Shown: one piece after another, positions 22,540 to 34,672 of the stretch
Layout of the letters: each line of letters starts with the position of its first letter
How positions within the stretch are numbered: position 1 is the stretch's first letter
Origin: Patellaria atrata CBS 101060
Lineage: Eukaryota; Ascomycota; Dothideomycetes; Patellariales; Patellariaceae
NCBI GenBank assembly: GCA_010093705.1
Contig: MU006109.1
Location: 226,354-264,444, forward strand
Direction: 5' to 3'
Length of the DNA stretch: 38,091 bases
The notes under the pieces: model-generated
What the model was told of the DNA's origin: nothing
Seen by the model: only the letters and a program-made list of their open reading frames with translations
The model's database searches: none
Program-made: the position numbers and the translations under genes

Positions 22540-22860
22540 TGACTATCTACTTGATTGATTTTCGGTATAGAAGAGGATATATAGGAGGACTAGGGGGGGG
22601 ATTTAGGACATCTCCTTGCTCTACCACTAAGACTGAACCGAATAAATACTCATCTTTTATATTATCCCGACGTTTTAGCCCTACCCTATCGGTATCTCCT
22701 AACGGGTGTAAGCTAATAGTATTCCTAATATATATACTAGATATACGGAAACTAAAGGGAGATAGGCTTAAGAGAATAAAGATAATCGTAGGAATAAATT
22801 AACCTTAGATATATACTAGATATGATACTGTAACTACCCAAACTAGGTATAGCGAGAGAC
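22540..22860. other. TA-rich patch with RIP-like dinucleotide bias
   Basis: Hand counts in 22681-22740 give 14 TpA against 8 ApT, and 1 CpA+TpG against 7 ApC+GpT. In 22741-22800 they give 9 against 8, and 0 against 3. Excess TpA with loss of CpA/TpG is the trace of repeat-induced point mutation. No open frame or element ends are recognisable, so this would be a short, decayed repeat. Confidence 0.4.
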
Positions 22861-23378
22861 GCACTTCAAATTTCGAGAACGCTATTAGGGTAGAGAGTGG
22901 AGTCGGAAATAATCTGAAGACTGAGTGTACAGTAAGCCTATAAGCTTTGGGGAGGGGGTTTGGGAGGGGGAGTGGTATTCTTATAACCGGACATATCTTA
23001 ACTCTACTATACAAAGCTCTAAATCCTCGGAAAGGGGTCAAAGGTGGGTGATGGGTATAAGTACGAGCACAATGGCGAGTATCGTCGATAGGGAAAATTT
23101 GTGTGAGGAAATACAATACAAACCCCTAAGCATCACTAACATGAGGGAGTGAACGAAGTATTGATAGTATGTGGTAACCTAAGTACCTTGTAAATGAAAT
23201 CTGTATTACAGTATTATACCGTACACCCGGTCTTATCAAACTCCACATATAAGTAAATCGTAACTCATACCTCATTAAAGCTCCCTGAGTGCCAACGCCC
23301 AATTTTCCAAGCTCAGTAATACCATTATCCCCAACTTGTGCATGTACAGTTCCATATTCGTCTAAACATAGGCCAATG

Positions 23379-24670
23379 CTATCTCGCAGAAGGAGCACCA
23401 GCCGCAGGAGCCCCGGTACCCACAAACGACGTCGTACTCTTTTGATACTCTGCACTCTTCTCCCTCCTTTTCGCCAACAAACTCTTCAGTGCGCCCAACC
23501 ACTTCGCCAGTGCATCTTCATCCGGAGCACAAAACCTATAGTTCCTCTCCTCCGAAATAATTTGCATGCAATGTCTTTTGCTTTTGCTAATCGGATCAAT
23601 CTCCACCGCATTGATGATATTTTCGAACGGAAGGATGAGATGTGCGCGGTACTCATCCTCATTTTTATAAAAGGCCAGAGTCTTTGGTCGTAAGACTACC
23701 CAGAGTTTCTTCCATTGCCGCACTCCAGATTTTGTTTTGAGGATGTAGAGCCACCCGTGGTAGATCACGCGTTCGGTGTCGAGAGCTGCGGTAGAAGGGT
23801 TCCCGATACCGCTGATTTGACTGTTGTTCTGCTGGGCGGTGGGACGGTGTATGCTGTACATAACTTCTGCCGCACGGGTTGCTTCTGTATTTGGGGATTG
23901 AGAAAGAGAGACATTAGAATCACGGAAGGCGTGGGTGTCAGAGAAGTCAGACATGGAGCCCTGGTCATTGCCTGAGTATTGGAGTGTGTGAGATGGTCTA
24001 CGCGCACTGTGGAGGTGTTCTGCTACAGAACTCGTGGGCCGACGTTCGTTTTCTGATGCGCTGGAAATGATGAGGTCATGTTTTTCTGTTTGTGAAGATT
24101 TTGGTGGTTTATTTTCGGCTCCGTTTGGTGATGTAAAGAGTACGTCCTCCTCTTCTTCGTCTATACGAGCGTGGTGACGTATTAGATCTACCCAATCTTG
24201 TGCTTCTTTTTCCGAGAATGCGTCGAGATGGTAGTTACGAGAGGGAGAAAAGAGAGCAAAGACATGTTTTGCCTTCTTCTTAGGGTCTTTTTGCCGGGCG
24301 ATAGCGGTGAGATCTGAGAGGTTGATTTGATGGCGAAGATTGCCCTCATCTTTCTTTCGGTATATGGAGAGGATATTCGGTCGAAGAACGAGGTGGACTT
24401 CTTTCCAGGCCTGTATTCATATTAACCTCTGTATAATGGGTATTGGACCTAGATTCAATCTACCTTCGTCTTTCTCGTCCGTTTTAACACCTGTCCTTCC
24501 TTAATGATCCTGTCAAAGTCAAAGCAGCCATCTTCGTTGACGGGTGACATGACAGCATTTCTCTCGGTTGGATTTTGATTATCGCCTCGGAGGGGTGTGA
24601 GTTTTAAGCCCCTAGGTAATTCTGTAGGTTTGGAAGCCGAAGGCGGACTTTGTACGGCTGTTTCAGTCAT
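23379..24670 (-). CDS. Tandem PH-domain protein
   Basis: Two exons (24670..24464, 24410..23379) with a 53-nt intron give 412 residues. Two pleckstrin-homology domains are visible. The first, about residues 55-155, begins IKEGQVLKRTRKTK, continues after the junction as AWKEVHLVLRPNILSIYRKKDE and ends with EKEAQDWVDLIRHHAR. The second, about 290-390, begins VIYHGWLYILKTKSGVRQWKKLWVVLRPKTLAFYKNEDEYR and ends with ALAKWLGALKSLL. Each has the typical C-terminal helix with its conserved Trp. The linker is Ser-rich. From the family this is inferred to be a phosphoinositide-binding membrane adaptor, in layout like yeast Opy1; lipid preference cannot be read. A branch-plus-acceptor pattern (AACTGAC...CTACAG) just upstream of the ATG suggests a 5' UTR intron or an extra upstream exon. 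Confidence 0.88.
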
Positions 24671-25392
24671 GACGGCGGTTGCTCCAGTGCTCTGTAGAGT
24701 TGAGTGTCAGTTCCTGAAATCTCGACTGTGTTCGTTTTCATATGCTTCGGTTGCAATTTTCATATGTCTGAGAGGAAAGTTACTGAGATTTGCAAAGAAC
24801 CAGGTCCAAAAGAGTAGAATAAGGAGAAGGTGGAGATATGGCAGTTTCTGTTCTATCCTATAGTAGAGGGTGGAATTTCGACGTGTCGAGTGCTCCGCCT
24901 CGTGGGATTCGATCATAGTTAACTGTGATCCTTCGGTCAGATGAGTACAAACGTTTGTACTCTAGAGATTAGGCCATCTCGAGACGGTAGATGTGATAGT
25001 CTTGTGATAGGTCTGTATGAACTCTTGTGTGTTTCAAAAGAAGCTCTTTCGAACCTGAAACCATTCAGCAAGCGGCAATGTCAAACTCCTTGGCCCAGGG
25101 TTTGATCGACTCGAGTTAGATGCGAATTTGATTGACAAAAAATGGATTCGATGGATTTTCCCCCAAGATCTATCTGAAGATCTGTATATAGTACTATCTA
25201 GGTACTATACAAGAGGTACCTTAGGTAATCTGTAAAACTTCGGGGTTTGTGACCCTTTTGAACCCCACCAGCGGACCCCGCGGGCCAAATTTTTGTTCCC
25301 TTGACTGACGTCTGCATACAGTACATCTTTTGTACAGTAAAGTACAAAGATACCTACTTCATCAATTACCTTTCTAAAACAAAATAGTAAAG
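24671..25392. promoter_or_regulatory. Divergent intergenic region, tandem-PH gene / EFL1
   Basis: About 720 bases hold both promoters. Near EFL1 there are nested GTAC-rich near-palindromes: TAGTACTATCTAGGTACTA around 25189-25207, ACAGTACA at 25318-25325 and TGTACAGTA at 25331-25339, within 60-200 bases of the EFL1 start. A 69-codon open frame (24916-24707, minus) with a hydrophobic run is probably 5' leader of the PH gene and is not called as a gene. Confidence 0.5.
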
Positions 25393-28300
25393 ATGCCTGT
25401 GGTTAACCCAGATAAACTAATCACCCTTCAACAGGCCTCTCAAGACGTGAGGAACATCTGTATCCTTGCCCACGTTGTTAGTTTTCATCTATCACTGCCA
25501 TCATAATGTAGTTCTACACTTTGAACCGACTCTTCTAATATCGTATAGGACCATGGCAAAACTTCACTCACTGACGCTCTTATTGCGACCAACGGCATCA
25601 TATCTCCTAAACTCGCAGGTAAGATCCGTTACCTCGACTCGCGGCCTGATGAACAACTTCGGGGTATCACTATGGAGTCATCCGCCATATCACTATATTT
25701 CTCCCTATCACGACGGAATGCCCCAGAAGCAAAACCGGAACAGAAAAAATACCTTATAAACCTGATAGACTCCCCCGGACACATTGATTTCAGTAGTGAA
25801 GTATCTACCGCATCTCGACTATGTGACGGAGCAGTAGTCCTAGTCGATGCTGTTGAAGGAGTATGCAGTCAAACCGTAACTGTCCTTCGACAGACATGGA
25901 TCGAGAAGCTGAAACCCTTGCTCGTAATAAATAAAATGGATAGACTGGTCACCGAACTTAAGATGAGCCCAGGCGAAGCATATACACATTTGAGCAAACT
26001 ATTAGAACAGGTAAACGCTGTCATGGGCAGTTTCTTCCAAGGAGACAGGATGGAGGATGATCTGAGATGGCGAGAAAGAGTAGAAGAGAAAGTGAATGCA
26101 AAAGCTCAGCGACAAGAAAATGCTGCCAACAGTAATGATGTGGAGAGTTTGGTTTCCGGTACCACCGGAGAGTACGAGGAAAAAGACGACGAAGATATAT
26201 ATTTCGCTCCGGAAAAGAATAACGTCATTTTCAGTAGCGCAATAGACGGATGGGCCTTCACTGTCAAGCAATTCGCAGGTTTGTACGAGAAGAAGCTCGG
26301 TATAAAACGAACAGTTCTTGAGAAAGTTCTTTGGGGAGATTTCTATCTCGATCCTAAGGCCAAGCGCGTCTTGGGTTCAAAGGCACTCAAAGGAAGAAAC
26401 CTAAAACCTATGTTCGTACAACTCGTTCTCGAGAATATATGGGCCGTATATGAAGCTACGACAGGGAGTAGTAGCGGGAAGGGGTGCGTGGACTTTCCTA
26501 AATCTTTCCAGTTTTGCTACGCATTTGTATATATACCAAATCCCAAACAAATACTCATATTTTCATATCTATAGTGACCAGACAATGGTTGAGAAAATCA
26601 TCAAATCGCTCTCCCTAAACGTTCCAGCGCACGTTCTCCGTTCCCGAGATCCTCGCGTCCTACTTACTACTGTATTTGCATCATGGCTACCTCTATCTAC
26701 AGCGCTCTTGGTCTCTGTGATCGAACATCTCCCTTCACCACCCGCAGCGCAAGCAGCACGGATGGGGGGTCTCCTTGACTCTTCCCCTGGGGCAGCCCAC
26801 ATCGACCCAAAGGTTCGAGACGCCGTGACTACTTTCAAGACTAGTAAAAATGACCCGATAGTCGCCTACGTCAGCAAAATGGTCGCCATACCCGAAAGCG
26901 AACTCCCACAAAACAAGCGCAGAGGCGGCAATCTCTCCGCCGAAGAAGCCCGCGAATTAGCTCGCAAGAAGAGAGCGGAAATAGCAAAAGCACAAGCAAA
27001 CACGAACAGCGACAGTAACGGCTTTGGAGCCCTCACTGACTCTTTCAACACGGCTGCAATCGGCGAAGACGAGGCGGACGGAGAACTCCTACAGAAAGAT
27101 GACCCCGAACATCTCATTGGCTTCGCGCGTCTCTACTCCGGCACCCTTTCCGTCGGTGACTCAATCTACGTCCTCCCCCCTAAATTCACACCGGCGCACC
27201 CTCATGCAAAACCTGTCCCGCAAAAGGTAACAGTTACGGCACTGTACCTGCTCATGGGCCGCAGTCTCGAACCTCTGACCTCAGTCCCTGCAGGGTGCGT
27301 CTTTGGGATTGCAGGGCTAAAAGGTCGCATCCTGAAGAGCGGGACTCTGTGCTCTCAGCTCGAAGGAGCCGTCAACCTCGCCGGAATCAGGACGGGTAGC
27401 AAGCCCATCGTGCGCGTAGCGTTGGAACCGGCGAATCCCGCGGATCTGGACAAGATGGTCGACGGGCTCAAGATGTTGGAGCAAAGCGATCCGTGTGCAG
27501 AGTACGAGGTGTTAGAGAGCGGGGAGCATGTCATTTTGACGGCCGGGGAGTTGCACTTGGAAAGGTGTTTGAAGGATCTCAGAGAGAGGTTGGCTAAGTG
27601 CGAGATTCAGCAGGGCGAGCCAATTGTGCCGTACAGAGAGACCATTGTGGCTGCCCCGGAGATGAATCCGCCGAGGGATCCAAATTTACCGAGAGGAACG
27701 GTTGTTGGGGTTACGACGAGTAAGCAGGTCACGGTGAGGTTGAGGGTTAGACCACTACCAGCGGCTGTCACAGAGTTCCTAGACAAGAATTCGAGCATTA
27801 TCAAGAGATTTTACTCTGAGCGGAAAGCTCGGGAGCAGAGACATATGGCACAGGATGAGGAGGACGATTCGAGCGAAGAAGAAACAGACGACGAAGCGAT
27901 CAAGGAGGAGGATCTCGATGTCATAGACACCGGTGCCTCGATGACCCTTCAAGAATTTAAAGACAAGCTCCGCGATGCTTTTGCAGAAGCAAAAGGCGAA
28001 AGAGATGTGTGGACCGGGGTCGTTGACAAAATCGCAGCCTTCGGTCCGAGAAGAGTCGGGCCGAACATTCTCATCGACATGACCAAAGACGGGATATGCG
28101 GCCGAGCGTAAGTCTCAAAATGCCTCTTTATCCCCCCTTAATCTCTAATCCCCCCATCCCACACTCTGTACTTACACCATTCCCAGCCTCCAGGAATGGG
28201 TCCCCTCCTCCACAACCCCCTCAACGCAACCCTCAACCCCCCACTCCCTCTCCGACAAAATAGCCTACGCCTTTCAACTCTCCACGCACCAAGGTCCCCT

Positions 28301-28880
28301 CTGCCACGAACCAATTCAAGGCATCGCCGTCCTCCTCGAAGACGTAACCATCACGTCCTCCTCGACCGACGCCCTCCCCGCAGGCCGTCTAACCGGCGAA
28401 GTGATAAAAACAGTCCGCGACAGCATCCGCCTCGGCTTCCTCGACTGGAGCCCCCGCATCCTGCTGGCCATATATACCGTCGAGATCCAAGCGTCCGCCG
28501 AAGTGCTGGGACGGGTCTACACCACGCTGAGCAAACGCCGGGGCCGGATCGTCTCCGAGACGCTACCAGAGGGGTCACATCTCTTTCTCGTGTCCGCGCT
28601 GCTGCCTATCTCCGAGTCGTTTGGCTTCAGCGATGACATCCGGAAGCGCACGTCAGGGGCTGCGAGCCCGCAGCTCATCTTTGCTGGGTTCGAGATGCTG
28701 GATGAGGATCCCTTCTGGATTCCTAGCACGGAGGAGGAGATTGAGGATCTGGGCGAGAAGGGGGATAGGGAGAATGTGGCGAAGAGGTATGTGGATCGCG
28801 TTAGGGTGAGGAAGGGGCTTGTGGTGCAGGGGCGGAAGTTGGTGGAGAATGCGGAGAAGCAGAAGACGTTGAAGAGGTAG
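25393..28880 (+). CDS. EFL1: Elongation factor-like GTPase 1 (60S ribosome maturation)
   Basis: Four exons (25393..25476, 25549..26483, 26575..28107, 28187..28880) with introns of 72, 91 and 79 nt give 1081 residues, close to yeast Efl1/Ria1. EFL1 is an EF-2-like GTPase in the cytoplasm that acts with Sdo1/SBDS to evict Tif6/eIF6 from pre-60S subunits. Visible motifs are G1 AHVDHGKT (26-33, created by splicing exon 1 to 2), RGIT (66-69), G3 DSPGH (102-106) and G4 NKMD (156-159). An acidic insertion (EEKDDEDIYFAPE) lies within the G-domain region, as is usual for EFL1. Domain II (DDPEHLIGFARLYSGTL) and the EF-2-like GELHLERCLKDL follow. An acidic EFL1-specific insert (EEDDSSEEETDDE) comes before the C-terminal domains with GRLTGEVIKTVRDSIR. 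It lacks the EF-2 diphthamide context, as expected. It converges with URB2. Confidence 0.97.
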
Positions 28881-29345
28881 CGGGTGTTGGAGTGTAGTTT
28901 AGGAAAAGATTAAATTCTGTAGTACTGGATCCCGTTGTATGTGAAACATTGATTGAGGGTATGGGGTATATCTCCCATTCCTGGGCCTATGTCCGCTGCT
29001 TGAACTGTCATTGGCGAACTGTTGATCCTACAGTGACTACTCGTCTCCATCACTTGTAAATCGTGTCCCAAATTCAATTCGAACCTCCCCATACATTCCC
29101 AACTCACTTGTACAGTAAAGTCAGCCACTTTGGAGAGCCGATGTACAGCACTTGCATCAACATCCATAAGTCATTCGTACGAACGGGAACTCCCCGCACA
29201 TTCGGTTCTATCCGTACAGCAAAGCAGTAGATAACATAACAAAGTAGTGTACAGTAGCCTAAGAATGCTCTAGTAGGTGAAACGATACAAACAACACTCA
29301 CTAAACGTGACCCCTAACCTAAACCTTGTACCAATCACCGCGACC
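28881..29345. other. Convergent spacer between EFL1 and URB2
   Basis: This 465-base spacer holds both 3' UTRs. It has two exact TGTACAGTA motifs (29109-29117 and 29248-29256) and a related TGTACAGCA near 29140. No coding sequence is evident. Confidence 0.5.
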
Positions 29346-32300
29346 CTACGATTCCTTACCCCTTACCTTCTTCCACTCTCCAACCAAACTTCTCCAAACA
29401 GCCGCCTCGCTACTGCCCAAGCTCGAATGAACAGTCCTCCTAACATCCGCACCCACACAGTCCAGACAGGCCCAGAATCCCGGCTTCAAAGCTTCTCTCA
29501 CCGCATTGTTGATGTTTGCGGTCAATGTGAGCGCACAGGACTTTATGAGCAGGTACTGGATGAATGTGCCTACGTACGCCCTGACCTTGCGCGTTTCATC
29601 TGTCAAGGATTCTTTTTTACTATGGTGTCCGCGCGTTGCAGATGAGACGCTGGGCTCACAGAGGATGGTCAGTATCCTTGCGTACGCTTTCGCGTCTTCG
29701 GCTGTGAGTTGTGTGGTGCTGTTAGTGAGCCAGGAGGGCTGAGGGATAGTCTCGGGGGTGAAGAGACAAGAGAGAAGGGTCTCTAGGGGCGGGAGAAGGA
29801 GATGGGAGCGGGAGTTGAGCCGGTAGCGATGGAGAGAGATAATGGTCTGGAATAAGGTACAAAGGTGGGTAAATATGGAGCTGGACTGTGAGTTGAGGAG
29901 CTTGGGAGACTTTGGAGAGGCGATAAAAGTTATAGCTGAGAGGAGAGTGTCGTAGTCGAACTGGGAGAGCATCCGAGGCTTTACAAGTGTTAGCTGGATA
30001 ATTGAGATTATGATGGTGGAGACAAACCTTTTCTTCCAGCATCATGATGATGGTATCGAGAAGGAGATGGAGGGATCGAGCTTCGGTGATATTGAAGATT
30101 TGCGCGATCAGCGAACTCGACACTAAGGTAGAATTCGGAAGAGTTACTGGCGCATCTATAGTATATTAGAGATCGTTCCACGGGTTCTCAATTTCTCTTA
30201 CCATCTAACGTTTTCACGCAGCAATCAAGCAGACACAAACCACTAGGGTCGACCACCTTTGCATTTTGATTTGGCAACAATGCTGAGATAACTGATAACT
30301 TCTCCTTTTCTTCGAGAGGCTCTATCACAGCTTCAAAAACGTCTAGGACTTTAAAGAAACTTCTCGCACTCAGATCTATTCGGTTAGAAACCAGGAAAGA
30401 AAACCAGATGTTGAATACATACCTTGCTCAATACGGTCGAGTAATGCTTTTGCATCGATGATTAATGACTCCATATCCAAAGTCTTCGACACAAACTCGA
30501 ACATAAAAGTGTCCAGGTTTTCCATCTCGGCAAATCTATGAGCAACCTCTTTGAAAATCGGTGCGTCCCTCCATTTCTGATAAGCACTGATGAGCGCTCG
30601 CTGTATATGAGAAGCTGAGGGATATTAGCTCTGGCTAAGTTCGAGGGTTGGGATACCCGGCTTACATTGATCGTCGGACATTACCGAGCGAACCTTCGTT
30701 GCAAGGTCTGATAGAATCAGCAACCACTGGCCTACTCCAGGGCTTGAATTTGCCAGTTTTCTTGTGATTCCTATTTGTATCTCACGCTCAAAAATGCTTG
30801 CAAACGAGTCTTCAAATTTAGAGAAACCATTAATGGAGGTTTCTGAGCCTTTGATTACTAGCAGCGCAGTTGATGCTATAGCCAGTAGGGGAAGACTGTT
30901 GGCAGAATGTTCCCTGAATTCGGAGGATTTATCAAGTGATGAGATTAGTTCCTCCAGAAAATTCCTACTGCGGATCTGGTCACTGGTAGCTACCACATGT
31001 CTACAGCATGTTAGTGTTCTCTCTCACTAGCTAAAAGATATCACACGTACTCAAGTAGTAATCGACCGAATTCGACTGCTAGTTCGAACATGTGAGGACT
31101 GCAAACTTCATCTTCGAAGCATAGAGCCTTGAAAAATCGGATGAGGAATTTAGGATCAAGACACTTGTTCTTATTAGCACAGACATAGAGGTGAGAGGGA
31201 GATGGAGCATACAATGCTTGCTGTCGCATTTGGTACCTCCATTAGACGGATCAGAAGGGCGAGGCGATACTCATATACGGGTTTAATGACATAATCAGGG
31301 CTCAACATATGGACTGTGAGCGTGTTTATGATTGCTTCCCGGTCTTTTCGTTGTATTACCTCGAGCGGCACGTCAAGCACCGTCTTTTCAGCTCCCGAGA
31401 GGAAGAGCTCATAGACGCTTTTAGTATCTCCATCCTTCATGGGAGTGATGATCGGTGCGTAGATGATGTACAGAAGATCATCTACGCTACGTTAGCAATC
31501 GTCCGATCTTCTCTATATCACTACTTACCTATTACAGAGGACATGGTGGACATGGAAGACTTGAACACAGATTCACAAATATCTTTAAAGACCGTAGAAT
31601 ACGTTCTCTCGATTAATCCCTGAGCCGGAACATACTGATCGGTGACAGTCCATATAGCCCGTATGTACATGAATCGAAAGAAGGACAACCTCTTTTGCCG
31701 CGGGATCACACTACATGGGGTTAGCTATGTTAATGCTCTCTTGGACGAAGCCTTATTACCTAAGGAGAACTATCCATCGGTTGAGAACCCACGCAATGTC
31801 TAAACCAAGTATTTCCTGTTTAACCGAATCCACAGTGCGATGCTCCGGAGGAGGCATTACAGTAGGCTCTAGAACGTCTGGAAACATTGATAGACAGTCG
31901 TTGATAATCTCCCCTATACTAGAAGCTTCATCAGACGACGCCGTCGGCAGGATGTTATTCATTTTTGTGGCTATATAGTTGAACGCCTCGATACATCTAT
32001 TGTGCACTAGATAAGATAAATCTTTGTTCGGCGTTTCCTTGACACAATTCCGAGCAAGACGGATCAATTTAGACTTGATGGTCGTCGTTGCATGGTCTGC
32101 ACTGAACTCTCTCCATGTGTATATATGAGACTCAAGATAAGCAAGGCTCGTCCAAGTTCGAGTGGCAGCGATAGTCTTTCGACCCAGTTTGGCGAGTACA
32201 AATCGTTCCAGGCTCTCTTGTAGGATAGACAAACGAGCACTTAATTGCTCTGTCGTATCATCATCGGGTAAGGAAACTATGAGAGCATTCAGTAGGACGG

Positions 32301-34398
32301 TGCTCGCTAAAGCGTCTTTGATAAGTGCGCCATTTTCGTCGTCAGAATTGCTCTTGGATTTGTGTTCCAAAATATATTTGTCAATATACTCCTGGAATTT
32401 GGCAAGAAGTTTATCGATCTGTGTTATCGTGAGAGATGATCTTATTAGCTTACTGAGAGGAAGAATCAATTCCTCAACTTCCCATATGAGCCCACCTGAG
32501 GCCGCTCCGCTCGATGATGACCAATGTTTCGAAAGTTCCTCGAAGCACTTGAAGAGAAAGCCGACCAGGTTGCGTGATCGAGCAAAGGCCTCCATCATGG
32601 GTATAGCCAAGCGGTTCATCGGCACTTTGTGGTTTGCTACAGCGTTCTTATGATCCTGGCATAGCGAAACGGGTTGAAGGATGTCAAAAGTCACAAACTT
32701 CCGAGTGAGGTCTCCTGATGAGGAGCCAGTTGGAAAAGGAAGGGAAGATAATTTTTCGAATATGACATCGCTGTAACGAGTCCATGAAAGAGATTTCCCC
32801 ACCTCCTTCAGCTGATTCTCTATTGGTAGAAGAATGGCATCTGCGTCTAGCTCTAAGATTTTCCCGACAAGTACCGATTCGGAGTAATATTCGAGATCTA
32901 TGTTACTACAGTGCACCTGTAACATCTTTTGCAATACGGCTATTTCAAGAGAAGCTTCTCTCCGTCCTAAGGTCTCTAACATTAATTCAAGAGCAGAGAT
33001 TTTGATATCGCGATCAAGACCAAGTGAATCGTCGGGTATTGCAGTATCTTGTCCAGATGTGAGTAGGTCTGCGCATTCACAAAGTTCGTTGAAGATTAAT
33101 GCTACCCAGGGAGCTTCTTTTAGCTTCCTGTTTGGTGTGGATCGGTGAGACCGTTGAATCCCTATATCTAGGAGCGCTGGTAAAGAATGCACGAGATGTA
33201 AAAGGGAGTCTTGAACCATTGGAGTACCCTTCCGAGTCGATGAAAATATTGAGATCTCTCTCCGAATATGCTGCAATAATGACGCTAAATCTGTACGTTC
33301 GGCCTCTGTACGGGTAGTTGGCGTAGACGATAATCTACCTTGAACCGTTGCGAAATACGAGCTTCTGGCAGGAATAAATAAATGACGTGCAAAGAGTTGT
33401 CTAAGCAGTTTGACATTTGTACGTAGTACATCTTTGAAACTAGTATCTTCTGTAACACTTTCAGTCAATGAAGAGACTGGAAATAATTTGGAACCTGGTA
33501 GGGTACAATAGAGTGAGAATAATTCTGGAGTATCGTCTATGCCACCGCTGCTTGGCAGGATACGTAAATCCCAAACACATAACATAGGTAGAAGCGAAGG
33601 AAATCGAGGATAACTCTTTTTTTTTAATTTATTCACTTCAGAGTCGCCCTGTACTATGATCAAAGCTTCCATCCATTGTCCAAGAAGCTTTGCTGCATGT
33701 TCTTTGCTAGTCCGAATAGCAGCTTTCATGTGCTCAGAGTAGATGCTTTCCTGATTCTCATCTTCAGACTTCGTAAGGTTACCCACACACTCTATGACAT
33801 TTGACACACAGAAAAGTAGATCAATTCGTTCCTCATTGGTAATGATATGAACGTCTTGGGTAGTTCCTGAAGAACTACCATCTCGTCTCCGTTTTTTCGA
33901 TTGTTTTACGTGTCCTGCGTTAGGAATATCCTCCATCTTGGAGACAAGGGCTGTATTTGGGGAGAAATTCTCCTCCAAACATCTCTCGACTATTGATAGA
34001 AAACCGTGCTCATTGAGAAGGGTCGCAGTGCTAATATCCCGAATAAGGTCTATGATCTGAGCCAAAAGTAACCAAGCACTTGTGCTTTTGCGTACTGCCC
34101 GGCCAGCCCCTTCTGATTTCAATTTTTCCAGTAACCAACGGAATACCCATTTCGCTCGTGCATGAGAGTTTATACCTGCAGGTGGAGCAACGGACGAGAA
34201 GAATTCTGGATTAAGTTTCACTTGGGAGAGCCCAGAGATTATAGTAGCTTGTTCGATCTGATCGTCGATAGGATTGAAATCTTTTTCGAGCGAAAGTAAT
34301 CTACGCAACGACGTGCCAGAGAAATCCTAAGAGAGGGTCAGTTTTAGTCAATGCGTTCAGTCTCAGATAAAAAGTTCTACCTGCTGATCTGGAGCCAT
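29346..34398 (-). CDS. URB2: Nucleolar 27S pre-rRNA processing protein Urb2/Npa2
   Basis: Ten exons with every phase closing give 1538 residues: 34398..34381, 34326..31760, 31710..31529, 31481..31213, 31169..31051, 31000..30666, 30614..30423, 30375..30202, 30155..30028 and 29978..29346. Urb2/Npa2 is a large helical nucleolar protein of early pre-60S particles, needed for 27S rRNA processing. The protein is alpha-helical throughout with no enzymatic motif; the last 200 residues (from RMLSQFDYDTLLSAITFI through AYVGTFIQYLLIKSCAL to VWRSLVGEWKKVRG) match the conserved Urb2/Npa2 C-terminal domain. A short basic run (KQSKKRRRD) early in exon 2 could be a nuclear localisation signal. The 6-codon first exon (MAPDQQ) is unusual, but its splice sites are good. 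One intron is only 43 nt (31212..31170). Most introns are crowded into the 3' third. Assignment rests on the C-terminal domain and overall size. Confidence 0.88.
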
Positions 34399-34672
34399 CT
34401 TCGGCGTCAAAGCGGTTCAGATGGCCCTATTATTAAGGAGCTGAGAGTGCTGAGGTAGCTGTCTGATGGGTTGACGTACCTTCGTACTATAAAGAAAAAA
34501 AAGTTGAGCTCTCCCGTCGGAGCGCGTCTGCCAAGCCCGCATCCAAACCTGTCAACCGAGCCCTCCTCCGGTAACTTCAACATCGCAGCTTGCGATAACA
34601 ACCACCGATCACACATCCCGAACCATTGATCCTCAACCGGTCCATCTAACAGATCACCGACGCGTCATCACG
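34399..34672. promoter_or_regulatory. Bidirectional promoter URB2 / MIC10
   Basis: Only 274 bases separate the start codons of two divergently transcribed genes, so they share a promoter region. It includes an A-rich run (AAAGAAAAAAAAG) around 34490-34503. No TATA-like element is obvious. Confidence 0.6.

Larger units (their letters stand above)
21077..23378. other. Non-coding region between ADE8 and tandem-PH gene
   Basis: The two flanking genes converge on this 2.3-kb stretch. It holds a TA microsatellite, a tRNA-like element with A and B boxes, T-runs, a TA-rich RIP-like patch and a TGTACAGTA motif at 22926-22934. Open frames around 21327-22112 overlap each other on both strands and show no domain. 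Confidence 0.5.

Noticed and set aside
24707-24916. 69-codon minus-strand ORF with a hydrophobic run (LLLILLFWTWFF)
   Set aside because: It could be an upstream ORF in the PH gene leader, but no splice in phase joins it to the PH protein and it is too short to call alone.
28196-28636. Plus-strand Pro/Arg-rich ORF inside EFL1 exon 4
   Set aside because: It is an alternative frame of EFL1; the EFL1 frame has clear C-terminal domain motifs.
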